From positions 1,302,001 to 1,366,000 of the forward strand of contig OX621170.1 of assembly GCA_951640195.1 (NCBI GenBank): a stretch of DNA of 64,000 bases, written 5' to 3'. Positions within the stretch are counted from its first letter, which is position 1. The number at the start of each line of letters is the position of its first letter. This document shows, in pieces, positions 1-11,991 of the stretch. Source of the DNA: Porpolomopsis calyptriformis (lineage: Eukaryota; Basidiomycota; Agaricomycetes; Agaricales; Hygrophoraceae). Position numbers and translations under genes: made by a program. The notes under the pieces are model-generated. The model was not told where the DNA came from, made no database searches, and saw nothing but the letters and a program-made list of their open reading frames with translations.

Positions 1-250
1 GATTGTTTTCCAGCGGTTATACCTTCCCGATATCCTGCCTGAAATGATGCCTGGGCTAAATGAATGATGAAGGGGGAAATGAGGAAACAAACGTTGGTGA
101 ACTCGGAAGATATTTTTGACCATTCTGCCTCCGTGTTCGACTTGAGGTCGGATTCGTCTCCCCAAGGATCGAGTTCCTCCATCTGCACCTCGCAGCACGT
201 GACTTAATCGGACTTGACGTGACCTCACAATCAGGCGCGTTAACTTTACG
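1..250. promoter_or_regulatory. Upstream region of TERT
   Basis: No coding region is supported here. A CACGTGAC element lies at 196-203, about 48 bases upstream of the TERT start codon. Its reverse complement, GTCACGTG, fits the RTCACRTG core known for Cbf1-type bHLH-zip factors. A TTGACGTGACC stretch follows at about 214-224. Confidence 0.4.
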
Positions 251-3200
251 ATGCCTGACAGCCCTGAATCATCTCTGACGCGGTCTCTACTGGAAGGGTA
301 CTTTAAAACGGTCAAAGATCTTCGAGTTTACCTGTCTGAAGTTCTTGAGGGTGGTGATGATGGTTGTGGTGACGGTTTGGCGTTCTTGCCAACCACAGCT
401 GACTCGCCAGCCTACGTCAAGTTGATCGACACATCTTACGTCGCGTCCAACTTACCAGAGGAGCAAACCCGTGATAGAAAGTTCAAGGTACACGCCGCGA
501 TGATGTACATGCCTGAGGTAAGATTTTACCTTGAATTTGAGAGGTTGGCATTAACCACATATCTCTAGGTGATCGACAGAGTACAAGAGAAATTATTCTC
601 CAGAGTGAAAGGTAAACCGTTCAATGTAATAACCGCGGGGTATCGCTTGGTAGGATGCATTGTCTTTCACGAGTGAGCTTGTGGTCACCAGCGTTTTCAT
701 GATATGCCAGGCGTCTCACAACGGGGAGCATGGAAAATCAGACATGTCTCGTATTGGAATAACCAACTTTTTTGTAAACACCATTATTACGGCCTTACAA
801 GCACCGGAATGGGAGACTCTTCTCCAGAGGTTAGTTATCAGCATACCCGGCACTTCATTCAAAGAACGTTTATTTTCTGTTATTTTCAATGCAGAATTGG
901 GGTTGACGCAATGTTCCACCTCCTGGCAGACACTTCTATCTTCATTTCGCTACCCAACGAAAACCTTTGTCAAATGACTGGGGAACCTATCATTCACACA
1001 ATGCTATCCGACCGACATTTGACTCTGTCCCGGCAAGCTACGGGCTCTCAGCCAGACGCGAGTAAAAAGAGAGCGGCTTTATGTAGTCACAAAGATGAGG
1101 GACCTACAAAGCGACTCAAAAGATTGGATTCCATCCTATCTAGATCTAATTCCTCGCTGGCCATTGGCGCTATTGTTGCCAAAACGCCAAGGTGCGTACG
1201 TTGCCACTCCCAATCATCATCAATTCCATGACACGCATATGCACCGGGTAGGCATTCTCCTGCTGATATCAATTTGGTTCGCGCGCGGCTATTTTATTCA
1301 AGACCGTTTCGGGTTCCCCAAACCAATCTTCTTGCCGTTGGTTTGCCACCAAGACGTACGCCTTCAGATCCCTTGCACCATTTTCACTCAATCGACATTC
1401 TTCCAGATATACTGAACGTTATCAAGCCATCGTATCAAAAAACCAAAGTCGATCCGGAAAAGTACGTGGATCCTGATCCCCGAAGGCAAGCAGAGCAGAC
1501 TCGCCTGTTCTCCAAATACGTTTTCCCAAGGCAGTACAGCCTGTCGAGTGCATTCTCTCCTGGAGCTCGGCCGAAAGGAGAAGCGTTCAAGTTCCCTGAT
1601 TTTACTGATAGACAAGCAGAGATCAAGGTAGGATGGATCCTCTTCCCCCGTCTCTTCTAACCGTTCTCACGGCGATTTTTAGGCCAAAGGGTCGTGCAAG
1701 ACCCCAAAGAGGCTAAAACCCATCCTGCCAATTCTTGAACAACTGATATGGAAACATGGGAAGTGTGGTTACAAACCTCTGCGCGATAAGATTTGCCCGT
1801 CTAAGGAAAGTCTTCTGCTCTCTCTCATAACCCCTCTATATGTTGTTTTGCGTTCACAGATCCAAGACAAAGGAGAAAGACAGATGAATAACAGTGCTAT
1901 CCTGGTGTGTGGATCTCATGACTTTGATAATTACGTTGTCCCTTCATACCCCCACTTGTCTCCGTAGGAATTAATGTCTGAGCCCTCCTACCCGCGCTCT
2001 CAAGCCTCCATTGGTGATATTTCGGTGGATTCTGCGGGCCTCCCTATCACCCCTCGAGGCTTTTCTCAAGCAAAAGATCTAGCCAAGCACAAGCCTAGAT
2101 TTGCTGAGTTTGCGTGTGGCTACGTAGAAGTCAGTGCAGATGTCTACCTCAGTGTTTGTATTGCTGAATGTCCTGGAGGTCTTCCGCTACGTTGTCGCGG
2201 TTACAAAATCGGTAATTCCGATGATCGTGTGGGGATGCCACCAAAATTTTCGGCATATTATGCGTTGTGTGTATTCCTATCAAATGCCTCGATTTGAGCG
2301 CATTCTCTGAACTCGGGTACAGATGTTAAATATTTTATCGCCTGCCGACGATACGAAACCTTGTCACTGCATACCATCCTTCAAGGATTCAGTACTTCAG
2401 AGTGCGATTGGCTCATCCCAGGCAGCCGGAGAGTTCATCAACAAACCAGAATACCTGTCACTGATTCTTTGAAACGTCGAGAACTCCTGGAGGAATTTAT
2501 ATATTGGTTCTTCGATTCATTTCTTATATCTCTCCTCAAGGTATGCGTCCCTTGTCAGAGAAGCTGACTAGTTCTCACTATGATCTCAAAGACGACATTT
2601 TATGTCACTGATTCCTCGGCTTTTCGCTATCGCGTGTTGTATTTCCGTCAAGACGACTGGGAAACTCTCTGTGCACCGTTGATTGATCGGCTCACTTCAG
2701 TGACATTCGAAAAGATTCCCGAGGTAAGGAATGCCATCTCGAACGTCACTTTGTTCACAGTGTTTCCAAATAGTCAGAAGCTGTGGAACTTCTACGACAA
2801 CGAAGACTGGGTTTCTCGTTCGTCCGCCTCTTACCAAAAGATACTGGCGTGCGACCGATCGTAAACCTTGGGCGTCGGAAAGTAACTAGGAATGTAAGTA
2901 CTTCTTCCCGCCGCCCCGAATTTATTGGCCTACAACAAACCGCTGGCGCAGGGCTCGTATTCATTACCCGAGCAGTCCATAAATCAAATCCTCCAAGCCG
3001 CATTTCAAATATTAACATACGAGAGGGTCCGCGAAGTTTCAATAACATCTAACGAAAGTTTACGATCCATTTCTCCCTATACAGAAGACACAGCCGAGTC
3101 GCCTTGGCGCATCTGTATTTGGCCCCAACGATGTGTATCCAAAACTGAAGGCTTTGAAATCCAGGCTACCTCGCGATTCGCAAGGAAACCTGTGCGTGTC

Positions 3201-5120
3201 GTGTTACACAAAGATATTTAGGATGCGATATTTGACTGCCTTACTTTGCAGACCCAAACTTTACTTCGTAAAGCTCGATGTCCAGGCTTGCTTTGATACC
3301 ATCGAGCAGTCTAGGTTGCTGGAGATCTTGCGAGACTTGATTTCGGAGGTCTGTGAATGTTTTTCTTGCTTAAAACTATGTGGTCTTTGTTTTACGACTC
3401 GGTCGATCTCTCTTTCAGGATGTTTACATGTTGCAACGACATGGACAATTGACGTGTGGGTCTGGAAAGATCAAGAGAACCTTTGCAAGGCGGGCCCTTC
3501 CCGAAGGTCACTGACCTCTGTTTCTTGAAAGTGTTCTGCTCAAGAATTCACACGCAGATGAGCACCCCCATTTCCTCAAACTTGCTGCGCAACTTGCGGG
3601 CGCTCTCCGACACACTATATTCGTGGACCAGGTTGGGTTGTATCACCCCTCGATCAGAATGCACGCTCACCCACTTTTGGCGACTTGTAGGTGGTATACT
3701 CTTATCATAAAAAACAAGAAACCTTGCAGCTTCTCGAAGAGCACATCACCGAGAATCTTGTCAGAGTGAGCGTTGAGGCTTTCCTAACTCCTCCTTTCGA
3801 CTCCTAAAACGTAGCGACTTTTCAGATCGGGCAAGATTACTACCGTCAAATGGTAGGTATCCCGCAGGGTTCTGTGCTTTCGGCGTTATTGTGTTCGTTC
3901 TTCTACGGGGACCTAGAGAAGAGGTTTTTCAAATTCACAGAGGATCCTCACAGCGTACGCTATTTTATTCTGGATGAATCTGGTCGTGTAATGGTCATTC
4001 CGCAGGTCCTGTTGCGATGGATTGACGACTATCTTCTCATCTCGACTAGCTTCGAGAAGGCAAGAACTTTTCTAAACCTGATGCTCAAAGGTACGAATCA
4101 GTGGTCTTATTTCTTCGAAAATGTCACGACTGAGCAAATGAAGGCCACCCGGAATACGGTTGTTTCATCTCGAAAGAGAAGACGATGACCAATTTCGACT
4201 TTGATACTGAAATCATGAACGTAACAGGGCCACTTCAAAAACGTGAATCATTCTTTCTGTGTGTGTCTTTCCGTCTTACCATCATGTACAGATTTCCCAT
4301 GGTGTGGCTACCTAATCGACATGGAAAATCTCTCTGTCTCTGTGGATTATTCGCGGTATCAAGGAACCAGTACGCGAGTGTGTTTTTCACCGTCTGCTGG
4401 GTATTGATAGTCTTCTATGTTTGGCTAGGCTTGAGCTACTCATTGACAGTTGGCAGAAGCCGCCGACCAGGGGCCACTTTCGTTCGAAAGATGCTCCAGT
4501 AAGCCGATTTACATGAATCGATGGCTAAGTGTTCAAAATGTTATGAAAGGTTGGCCAAAGCGAGGAGTCACATTATTTATTGCGACACCGAGTTCAACAC
4601 GCGCGGCGTCGTGTACCTTAATATCTATCAGAACTTCCTCCTGGTGGCGATGAAAATGCACGGCTATCTTCGAACATGGGGTCTAGATGTAAGCAAGAAC
4701 AAGACATTTGTCTCTTGTGAGTCACCTTCGCCATCGAGTGGGCTATGAACGGCTACCAACCCTTCCCTCCGATAGATACCATCCGCCAAACGATGGAGTA
4801 CACCTGTGCAACGATGCGGAACAACGTGTTGGGTGAAGTGGCCAAGAGATGCGATGGAAAATGCAATGTGCAAAAGGAAGCCATAATATGGTATCGCTCG
4901 GTCACCGAATGAATTGGATGGGCAGTGTGTTGAATTGTGACCATATAGGCTTGGAACCCATGCATTTCACACTGTGTTTTCCCGAAGACCACAGAAGTAT
5001 TCGTCGCTGGTCAAGTCTCTGGCGTTTGATTTATCTCGACCTCGACACCGAGCCTCGAAGCGACGTTTCCGCAAAGTGGTGCAAGATGGCTGGGTTGGAA
5101 TGGCACAGATATCATTCTAG
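251..5120 (+). CDS. TERT: Telomerase reverse transcriptase (TERT catalytic subunit)
   Basis: This enzyme adds telomere repeats using an RNA template; it acts in the nucleus with telomerase RNA. The gene has many short introns. I followed the ordered family motifs: an N-terminal domain including 'GVDAMFHLLADTSIF' and 'LCQMTGEPI' (895-1000), the T motif around 2490-2650 ('FFDSFLISLL' joined to 'KTTFYVTDSSAF'), motifs 1/2 with 'GVRPIVNLGRRK' near 2850, motif A 'FVKLDVQACFDTIEQ' near 3265-3310, motif B' 'QMVGIPQGSVLSALLCSFFY' near 3850, motif C 'LLRWIDDYLLIS' near 4010, motif D 'EYGCFISKEKT' near 4153-4185 and motif E 'FPWCGYLIDMENLSV' near 4293. The catalytic Asp of motif A and both Asp of motif C are present. 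Joining an exon ending at 'KEAIIW' to 'LGTHAFHTVFSRRP' gives a C-terminal extension ending '...VGMAQISF' at the TAG at 5118-5120. The ATG at 251 opens a TERT-like N terminus. Exon joins 517/569, 649/711 and 829/895 keep the frame. No frame break forces a pseudogene reading. Confidence 0.95.
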
Positions 5121-5205
5121 ATTCATGATTGGGCAGTCGACTGGACTTGTCCAGCAAAATCTTATAACAACTACTAAACATATTGCTCGGCTCCTATGAA
5201 CGGTG

Positions 5206-6030
5206 TTATTTCGTCATGAGTTTCGCGATTTCCTCATCGATAACCTCCGGGGTGGTGGTCGATGCCCAACGCTTCACTACCTCACCTTTCTGATTAACGA
5301 GGAATTTTTCAAAGTTCCACTAACCATCAAGTTAGTTCAAAAAGGTCCAATGAACGTATCGGGCATACTTTGATTCTAGTGAGGCCTAGCAGGCCAGATT
5401 TCTCGTTTTTAAGCCACTGATAAACTTGATTGGCGTTGTCTCCGTTGACGTGTGACTTTTTCATGAGAGGGAAGGTGACGCCGTGATTGAGGGTACAGAA
5501 TTCGGCGATAGCAGCGTCATCGCCGGGTTCCTGCCCACCAAACTGATCGAGATGGGTTAGAGGTGGTGGTGTGGGTGGGTGTGAAGACGTGGGAGAGGAT
5601 TATACTTGGTTGCAAGGAAATCCGAGGACAACAAGTCCCTTGTGTTCATATTTCTCGTGCAGGGCTTGAAGACCTGGTGAGATAAGAAGATCGTAACCAG
5701 AAAGGAAAGAGGAATGATCGTACCAGCGTACTGAGGGGTAAAGCCGCTGAGGTTTAGTCAGTTAATGAGGCATCGGCAAGGAGGGGAGGAAGAGACTAAC
5801 CATTCCGAGGCGACGTTGACGATAAGAACGAGCTTTCCGTCCAGATCGGCGAAATCGTAAAGTTTTCCTCCTGGTAAGTCAGCTTTAAGGTCATAAAAGG
5901 AGGACATGCTCTGGGTTGGATGGGTAGAGAAAGTGTGAGCGAGTTTAATATGGTGAGGGCGGGTCAAGTAACGTGCTTGATTGGTTCGGAGAGCCCAAGC
6001 CGAGGCGGTGAGGAATAACGCTGAGAACAT
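5206..6030 (-). CDS. Glutathione peroxidase (thioredoxin/glutathione-dependent, GPX family)
   Basis: The enzyme reduces hydrogen peroxide and organic peroxides. After a 40-residue N-terminal extension rich in Arg, Thr and Ser (a possible mitochondrial presequence), the conserved body starts 'MSSFYDLKADLPGGK' and 'DLDGKLVLIVNVASEW'. It continues through 'LQALHEKYEHKGLVVLGFPCNQ' (in pieces), 'FGGQEPGDDAAIAEFC' and ends '...EEIAKLMTK'. The family catalytic elements seen are the NVAS strand, the resolving-type 'FPCNQF' block and the 'KWNFEKFLVN' block. Fungal members use Cys instead of selenocysteine. The initiating Met at 6030 gives the extended form and a second in-frame Met at about 5907 would give the short cytosolic form, so one gene could supply two compartments. 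The stop lies 86 bases beyond the convergent TERT stop. Confidence 0.92.
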
Positions 6031-6472
6031 GAAATCACAGAGGCTTTGTCAATAGATGTGTGATACCCGGCTATCCTTGCTTGCTATCTCCTATCACAGG
6101 ACTGTACTATGCTAACACTCTTCTTCGTGATTCCAGATTTAGTTTGAGTGGATATCTCACGACTCGGTACAATATGATTCCCGAACCCTCTGTCGGATTG
6201 CGCTCAGATCCCGCCGATTCTCCGCAGATCGTTTTGGGGTGAGAGATCTAGGGCAATCGAATTATAGGGGTTGCTTGGGACAAGGTTACAGTGTTTATTC
6301 TTGCCCGCTGCATAGCTTACTCGACGTGAATGATCTCAAGTCTTTTTTTTAGGAGCTCTCCACACGGATGGGCTACAACCACGAAAGGACTGCTTTTGTC
6401 ATGACTAAAAGGGGTCAATCCATCTCCAAAAAAGGGACCTATGACGTTTATAAATCCCGAGCAACGCTTATC

Positions 6473-7512
6473 ATGTCTACCACCTCAGAAACTCCATCCA
6501 TTTACTTTGATGCCCCTCTCGCCCCTTGCAATACCACTCACTCGTTCGATTTAGCCGGAGGCAGTGATGATCCCTTGGCGGGCTCGGCGGTGAACGGTCA
6601 TACTCGCCAACCCACCCCAAAGGAATTGGCCACAGATAAGCCTCACGAAGGGGAAGAACCCGCGAACCGTGCTCGTCAACCCGATCCGATCGACGTCGTC
6701 TATCTCAACGGTCACTGGGTAGAGAGACCAGCCTCGACCTCGCCAGGGGACTCCACTCCAAGCACTGTCTCGCCTGATCCTTTAACTCTCTCCAAGCACA
6801 AGAAGACACATACCGATGGCGAGGCCCAGTTCCTCCCTCCCAAGAGCGACAACAATTGGGTGCTTGTGAAGGAGCCCGTTACAAAGGGACCCACTAAAGT
6901 AGAACAGAGCCTAGAGCGAAGGGCCGCCTCTGCAGATGCATCGCTGACGCCGAAGCAAAAGTCGAAGATCGTAAAGAAAGAATGTGAGTATTCTCTGTGG
7001 TCGGGATCCCCCCCCTCCCCCCTTGACACTTCCCCCCCCAGTGAAAGAAAGCAAGCAGCTTTCGAAAGTCATCGAGAATGAGGGAAAGATTGACAGGGAA
7101 GCCGTGGCCGTGGCCATCAAGGAGTTGAGTGAGCTGCAAGCAATCCATAAAGCGGCCGTCAAGGTCCTCCTCCCTCTGCCTCACTCACTATCAAACATAC
7201 TGAGATTTCTCTTCCCAGGCCGAGTCAAAGGCTCATACCGCCAAGGCATTGGCACTTGCCGCCGTCCAGAGATACGAAAGCGAATATCACGCGGCACGTA
7301 CGAGATACGAGAGTGCAAAAGCGGAGTTGGCCGTGCTCGATGTGGTTTTGGATACGAATAAGAGAAACGCGAGAGGGGCGACGGACGGCATGCAGGAGAA
7401 GATGCGTGAAGTTGAGCTACTGAGAGTGCAGAAAGGAGCAGACGACAGGGAGAGGGAAGTGAAGCTGGTCGGACTGACAGGGAGGAAATCCACCTTGAAG
7501 AAATGGCTATAG
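6473..7512 (+). CDS. Uncharacterised coiled-coil protein
   Basis: I do not recognise the family. Three exons join cleanly: the first ends 'KIVKKE', the second is 'LKESKQLSKVIENEGK...HKAAVK', the third begins 'AESKAHTAKALALAAVQ'. The N-terminal half is Pro/Ser/Thr-rich and likely disordered, with a short ordered patch 'IDVVYLNGHWVERP'. The C-terminal half is a long Lys/Glu/Ala-rich helix, probably a coiled coil, ending 'GRKSTLKKWL'. I chose the ATG at 6473 ('MSTTSETPS') because the region between an in-frame ATG at 6368 and it looks non-conserved and basic; 6368 is the alternative. It converges with the G-alpha gene, with about 270 bases between stops. Confidence 0.7.
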
Positions 7513-7785
7513 TCATCCGAGTTACCATATGTTCCCCTTATCAGTCGTTCGCACAAGAATCCGTGGCCTGTGTGGCTCATCTTTCGATGGTCATGGTAGT
7601 ATTGCTTTGAAATGCAATTCATTGACATGACTGGGTATCACAAAACAATGATCTTAATATTGTACTGCCGGCGATAGGGTCATGAAGTGGCCAAAAAACA
7701 AGTACAAGGGCATACCAATACAAAAGGGGTGCGGGACAACATACACCAGCACGATGTCATTAGTTACAGGCGTGGGCTAGCTTTT

Positions 7786-9685
7786 CTAGACGAGTGCAGC
7801 ATTCTTGAGTAATTCCCTCAGGAGAGAGTCCCGGACTGCGAGGAAATAGGTTGCGTGAGCCGTTCAAGTTAGCTGGTGTTGGGCTTGCTCGCTCACCATT
7901 TTCAATTATGCGATGGGTAGTCTTTGTGTTCTGCTCGTATCATGTCAATGAAAAAGTCAGACGATGAAATCTAGCGAGACTGACTATCACGCTGGTAAGA
8001 TGGGTATAAAGGACTCGTTTCTTTGGGTTGTTTTTTGAATGTGCGTTTTCAAAGTGGGTGCGGAAATACTGTACGACATTTTCGAATTCGTTTGGGCGGT
8101 CGCCGTATGATGTAATGCTAGAGTGAAGGGTGTTATAGCTCCGACATAGTAAAGGAAGTGACTTACTATTTCGAAACCTTGGATCCAGCGGAAAGTTTGG
8201 CTTGAAGAATGTCGATCTTGTCTGATGAGATAATGGTCAATGAACCGAGATTAGAGCGATCATCAGAACACTCACTGAGGAAGAGAACTAGGTGGGCATG
8301 TCGGAGTAATGGACTAGAGACTATGTGCGTGAATAGCTGTAGGGAGTCGTTGATTCTATTTGTTCGTGGATCTTCATCGAGGAACTGGGGGGACAATGTC
8401 ATTAACGAGTATAACCCCGAAGCATGTCACTGACCTGATCAAAGGCACTGACAGGAGCTACAAAGAGGATGGCGGTTGCATCCTCAAAGTATGGTATCCA
8501 AGTATGGCGCTGTCCACGGGCACCACCGACATCGTAGAGATGCCAGGGCACAATTTTCCCGTTGACTTGGACATCGAAGGAGTGTTCAACGACACCCATA
8601 GTTTGAATTCGGGCATGAAGGATATCATCTGCATGCGAGCGTTGGAAGGTGGCAACGGGAGGAGAGCAAGTCACATACCAGTCGTAGGAAAATAGCTGGA
8701 GGAGGCGATGCGGTTTATGTCGTCCAGGAAGCTTGGGATTTCACGTCATCTGGTGCGCTCGCAAAGAGCATTAGGTGGCACTCACAATTCATCCCATTCT
8801 GCCAATCTCATCTTTCTTTTGGCAATCATCGCTCTCACTGTGGGGTGTTGCCACAATTCTTGGATATCCTTTTTGGAAACCTCCAACATCTTACCAACGT
8901 CCTCCAACAACAAATCTTCTTTCTGGGGTTCACCGCCTTGGCCGGAACTCTTGAGGTGACGTTTGAGAGTCAATCCGTTCTCTGTCGAACGAGCCTGCCA
9001 TCCGCTGCGGACGAAAACGCGATCCTTCCCGGAGCCTGACACGGTGATGCCGTCGGTCAAGCGGTGTGCGAGTTGAGGGTCTGCGGCTATGACTGGAGAG
9101 AGGCGGCGGCGAAGGTTGGCAATCTGGTACCCCGAGGAATCCTTTGTAGGAGTCTGAGGTTGAGGCGGGATCGAGGACAAGCATGGGGCCCGTAGGGAGG
9201 AAACTGAAGGGAACCTCTCAGAGACTGCCGAGTCGGAGGATACCCGATCCTCAAAAGTGTCGTCCCAGGCGTCGAGAGTGGCCAAGATGTATTTTATGGA
9301 GCGAATGACGTTAAAAAATATGACGGTGCGCCAGGATAGGCGTTCGTCGTCGAGCGACTTTGGTTTGTACATAAGTTGAAATTGCTTGAGGAGGGTGGAT
9401 TTGCCCGACTCGGCTTGGCCAAGCAAGAGAAGCTGCGGGGGAAGAAATAAGCGGCAAGAAAAATACGGTGCGAAGCCGTGGTCGTACCTTTACCGCGTTC
9501 TTAAGCTTCCTGAGTCTCTCGCGGTCGAGACGCAACTGTTCATCGATTTTTTCAGAATTAAGAATCGCTTCGTGCTCGCGTTGAAGACGTGATCGGCGTT
9601 GTATTTCGGTCTCTGCTGGGGGGGGGCGAAGGGCTTGGGAGAAAGTGTCGAAGCTGGTCACCGAGGACGTAGGGTCTGCCATCAT
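7786..9685 (-). CDS. Divergent heterotrimeric G-protein alpha subunit
   Basis: This is a GTP-binding protein of the G-alpha family, expected at the membrane in signalling. The P-loop 'GQAESGKSTLLKQFQ', switch I 'DILHARIQTMGVVEHSF' (Arg and Thr positions kept), switch II 'YDVGGARGQRHTW', the base-recognition motif 'NKID' (across an intron) and the G5-like 'TSVID' appear in order. An enlarged helical domain of about 100 extra residues with Ser/Pro-rich sequence sits between P-loop and switch I. Three features depart from classical G-alpha: the catalytic Gln of DVGGQ is Ala, the N terminus (MMADPTSS) lacks the MGxxxS myristoylation signal, and the C terminus 'LLKNAALV' has no ADP-ribosylation-type Cys. 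It is divergent from the cyclophilin gene with 110 bases between start codons. Confidence 0.92.
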
Positions 9686-9795
9686 GATAGAAGATAGCGC
9701 GTACTTGTGGCCAAACTCATGAAGTTAAAGGCAAAGCCTGGGTAGTAACACGTGACTAAGCACCGGGCCATCCTCTATCCCAAACGGCCATCATC
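9686..9795. promoter_or_regulatory. Short shared promoter, G-alpha / cyclophilin
   Basis: This 110-base interval separates two divergent start codons. It carries CACGTGAC at 9749-9756, the reverse complement of GTCACGTG, which fits the CDEI/Cbf1 core RTCACRTG. Its role in both genes is inferred from position only. Confidence 0.45.
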
Positions 9796-10548
9796 ATGGT
9801 AAGAGTTTCAGCCCGCGAAGATATGAAACTGATCGTTTCGCAGTCGGTCACTCTCCATACCACCCACGGAGAGCTTAAGGTAGATCTCATGACCGTCATT
9901 TTTACCCCTTTTCACGTCCGCCGTGTGTGCCAGATCGAGGTGTTCTGCGAGGCCGTGCCGAAAACATCGGAGGTGAGTTGCCGTCCAATTCGAAATCTGT
10001 CCCTAACACCCTCCGAAAGAATTTCCTAGCGCTTTGTGCATCCCGTTACTACGATGACTGCATCTTTCATCGCAGCATCAAAGGATTTATGATCCAGACT
10101 GGCGATCCGTCCGGTTCTGGCAAAGGCGGACAATCCATCTGGGGCAATTCCTTCCCAGACGAGATAAGATCAACCCTCAAGGTTAGTCAGCACACACCTC
10201 CTATCTCCCCATCCCACATGTTCTCTCGTTCAGTTCAACGCACGAGGTATCGTAGCCATGGCCAACTCCGGCCCTGACACCAACAAGTCGCAGTTCTTCA
10301 TTACGTATTCCAAACAACCCCATCTGGATTCCAAGTATACGATCTTTGGCAGGGTTATCGATGGCGCAGACTCCACGCTCGACGCCATGGAGCGTGTGCC
10401 AGTGAACAATAAAAATCGGCCCCTGGCAGAGATCAAGCTGACCCATGTCAGTCTATTCAGATCGTCGTCTTCGAGACTGACAGCCCCTATTTCCTAGATC
10501 ACAATTCATGCGAATCCAATTGCAGATGCTGCATTGACATCAGGGTGA
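9796..10548 (+). CDS. cyp10: Peptidyl-prolyl cis-trans isomerase, PPIL3-type cyclophilin
   Basis: The protein isomerises Xaa-Pro bonds; the PPIL3 class is associated with the spliceosome. The first exon is just the ATG: the donor follows at once and the next exon gives '[15 protein letters not shown]'. The body shows the cyclophilin signatures '[20 protein letters not shown]' with the catalytic Arg, '[13 protein letters not shown]' and '[15 protein letters not shown]'. The position usually occupied by Trp in the cyclosporin-binding loop is His here ('QPHLDSKYT'), a common variant in this class. The product is about 160 residues, matching PPIL3. It ends 64 bases before the stop of the convergent capping-protein gene, so the two 3' UTRs probably overlap. 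Confidence 0.93.
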
Positions 10549-10612
10549 TGGTCTCCCTTAGTAGTATACACTTTTTCAATTGAGTAACTGGAGGCCCGAA
10601 ACGATCCTTTTT

Positions 10613-11735
10613 TCAGCGCTTCATAAAACCTACCAACTCTTTCTGCAACTCTCTCTGCATCCGTGCTTTCTCCAAATCGTCTAAACTCCTCAAGTCGTAT
10701 ACAATATCGCGAGTCTTCCCGAAGTAGACCTGGAAGGTTTCCGGCATGAGCGGATGCTTATTTGCCGACGACCGAAGACGTTACCTCCTGTAAAAGATTT
10801 CGTATCTTAATTTCCATTTCCTCGACCATTCTGCCAGTGTTGGTTATATGGGATGACGAATCATGCATCGGAAAGTCTTGTTCCGTCTGGATGGTTGACG
10901 TGATAGAGCCATCGTAAAACAAAAAGGAAAAATATGGCGATGCACCTGCCTGGTCATGCTCCCGCTCAGACTGATCTCTCCTTCTCTCTTCCAGCCCTCG
11001 CCTCCCTTCTTCTCTCCGACGCGTTCTTCGCCTTCACTGTCACCGCCCCGCTTGGTAACGAGCTGGAGCATAATAGTTGATGTCAGCTTGTAGTGTGCCT
11101 GCCTTCCCCGCTCTGCCGTTTCGAACACATGAATGGAATCCCACGACCCAGAGGGTTCTTTTGGGGCCGTCGGGCTCATGGCTACGGAGAGGTTGAGTGA
11201 ACGATCGTGAGAGGTTGGATGAGAAATACTCTTTTTGAGAAGGACGACACCGGCGAATCCACCATCGTCCATATCCCAGAGATAGACAGATGAGACACCG
11301 CCTTCAAAGTACCTTTATAATGTGAGCGGGCGCGAGGGGAAAGGACTGGGATAGCTACATTTCGCGATAGGTATCGAAGGCCTCGTTGGCTGAAATCTCC
11401 AGCTTCCTGAGCTTGGGCGATGGCGTGGTCCCATCCTCTAGAGGAGGATCGTACTCGTTGGACCAAGGTGATCTACGCGATGAGCTCGTCGGATTGACCC
11501 GGGGGGCCATCGGCTAGTCGTACCTGTAACACTCCCCGTCGCGATTGTAGTCGCAGACGAGATACTCCCTGCCGGTCGCGCGATCGACCTTGACTTTCAG
11601 AGGCTGGTCCACGCTGCCCAGAAGATCATCTGCGTAGTCTGGACAGATGTTCATCAACGCTACCACGTTCTCCTCCGTCCGAGTGGGCGGAAGGCGCCGC
11701 ATCAAGTCGAGCATAGAATCAAGGACGTCTGTCAT
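10613..11735 (-). CDS. CAP2: F-actin-capping protein subunit beta
   Basis: It is the beta subunit of the heterodimer that blocks actin filament barbed ends, at cortical patches. The start '[17 protein letters not shown]' and '[15 protein letters not shown]' are characteristic, followed by '[15 protein letters not shown]', '[10 protein letters not shown]', '[20 protein letters not shown]' and a C-terminal tentacle region '...[16 protein letters not shown]'. Several short introns interrupt the gene. The C-terminal exon lies just before a splice junction in the amphipathic actin-binding helix ('RNLLQE' joined to '[16 protein letters not shown]'). Start codons of this gene and the HEN1-like gene are divergent and 256 bases apart. 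Confidence 0.94.
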
Positions 11736-11991
11736 GGTGGTTGACTCTAAGTTTGTAATTATTACTCATAAGTTAGTGCACAGTTGGTATTGCATTCAGC
11801 GCAGTCCCCTGGTGGTCTTTGAGGTTGATATGGATGTCGGATCTTTCGCTTCTGAGGTGAGATATACGAGGGTTATACGAGGGTTAGAATATTTCCAATG
11901 GTAGGGACATCAAGATGTGTTATTCCCGAAGAGGTGCGACGTATGTACACCTTGCGGACATGATTATTTTGGAACAAAAGAATTCGTTGCA

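Noticed and set aside
6712..7029. Open frames antisense to the coiled-coil gene
   Set aside because: They are shadows of the coding exons on the opposite strand and show no family similarity.
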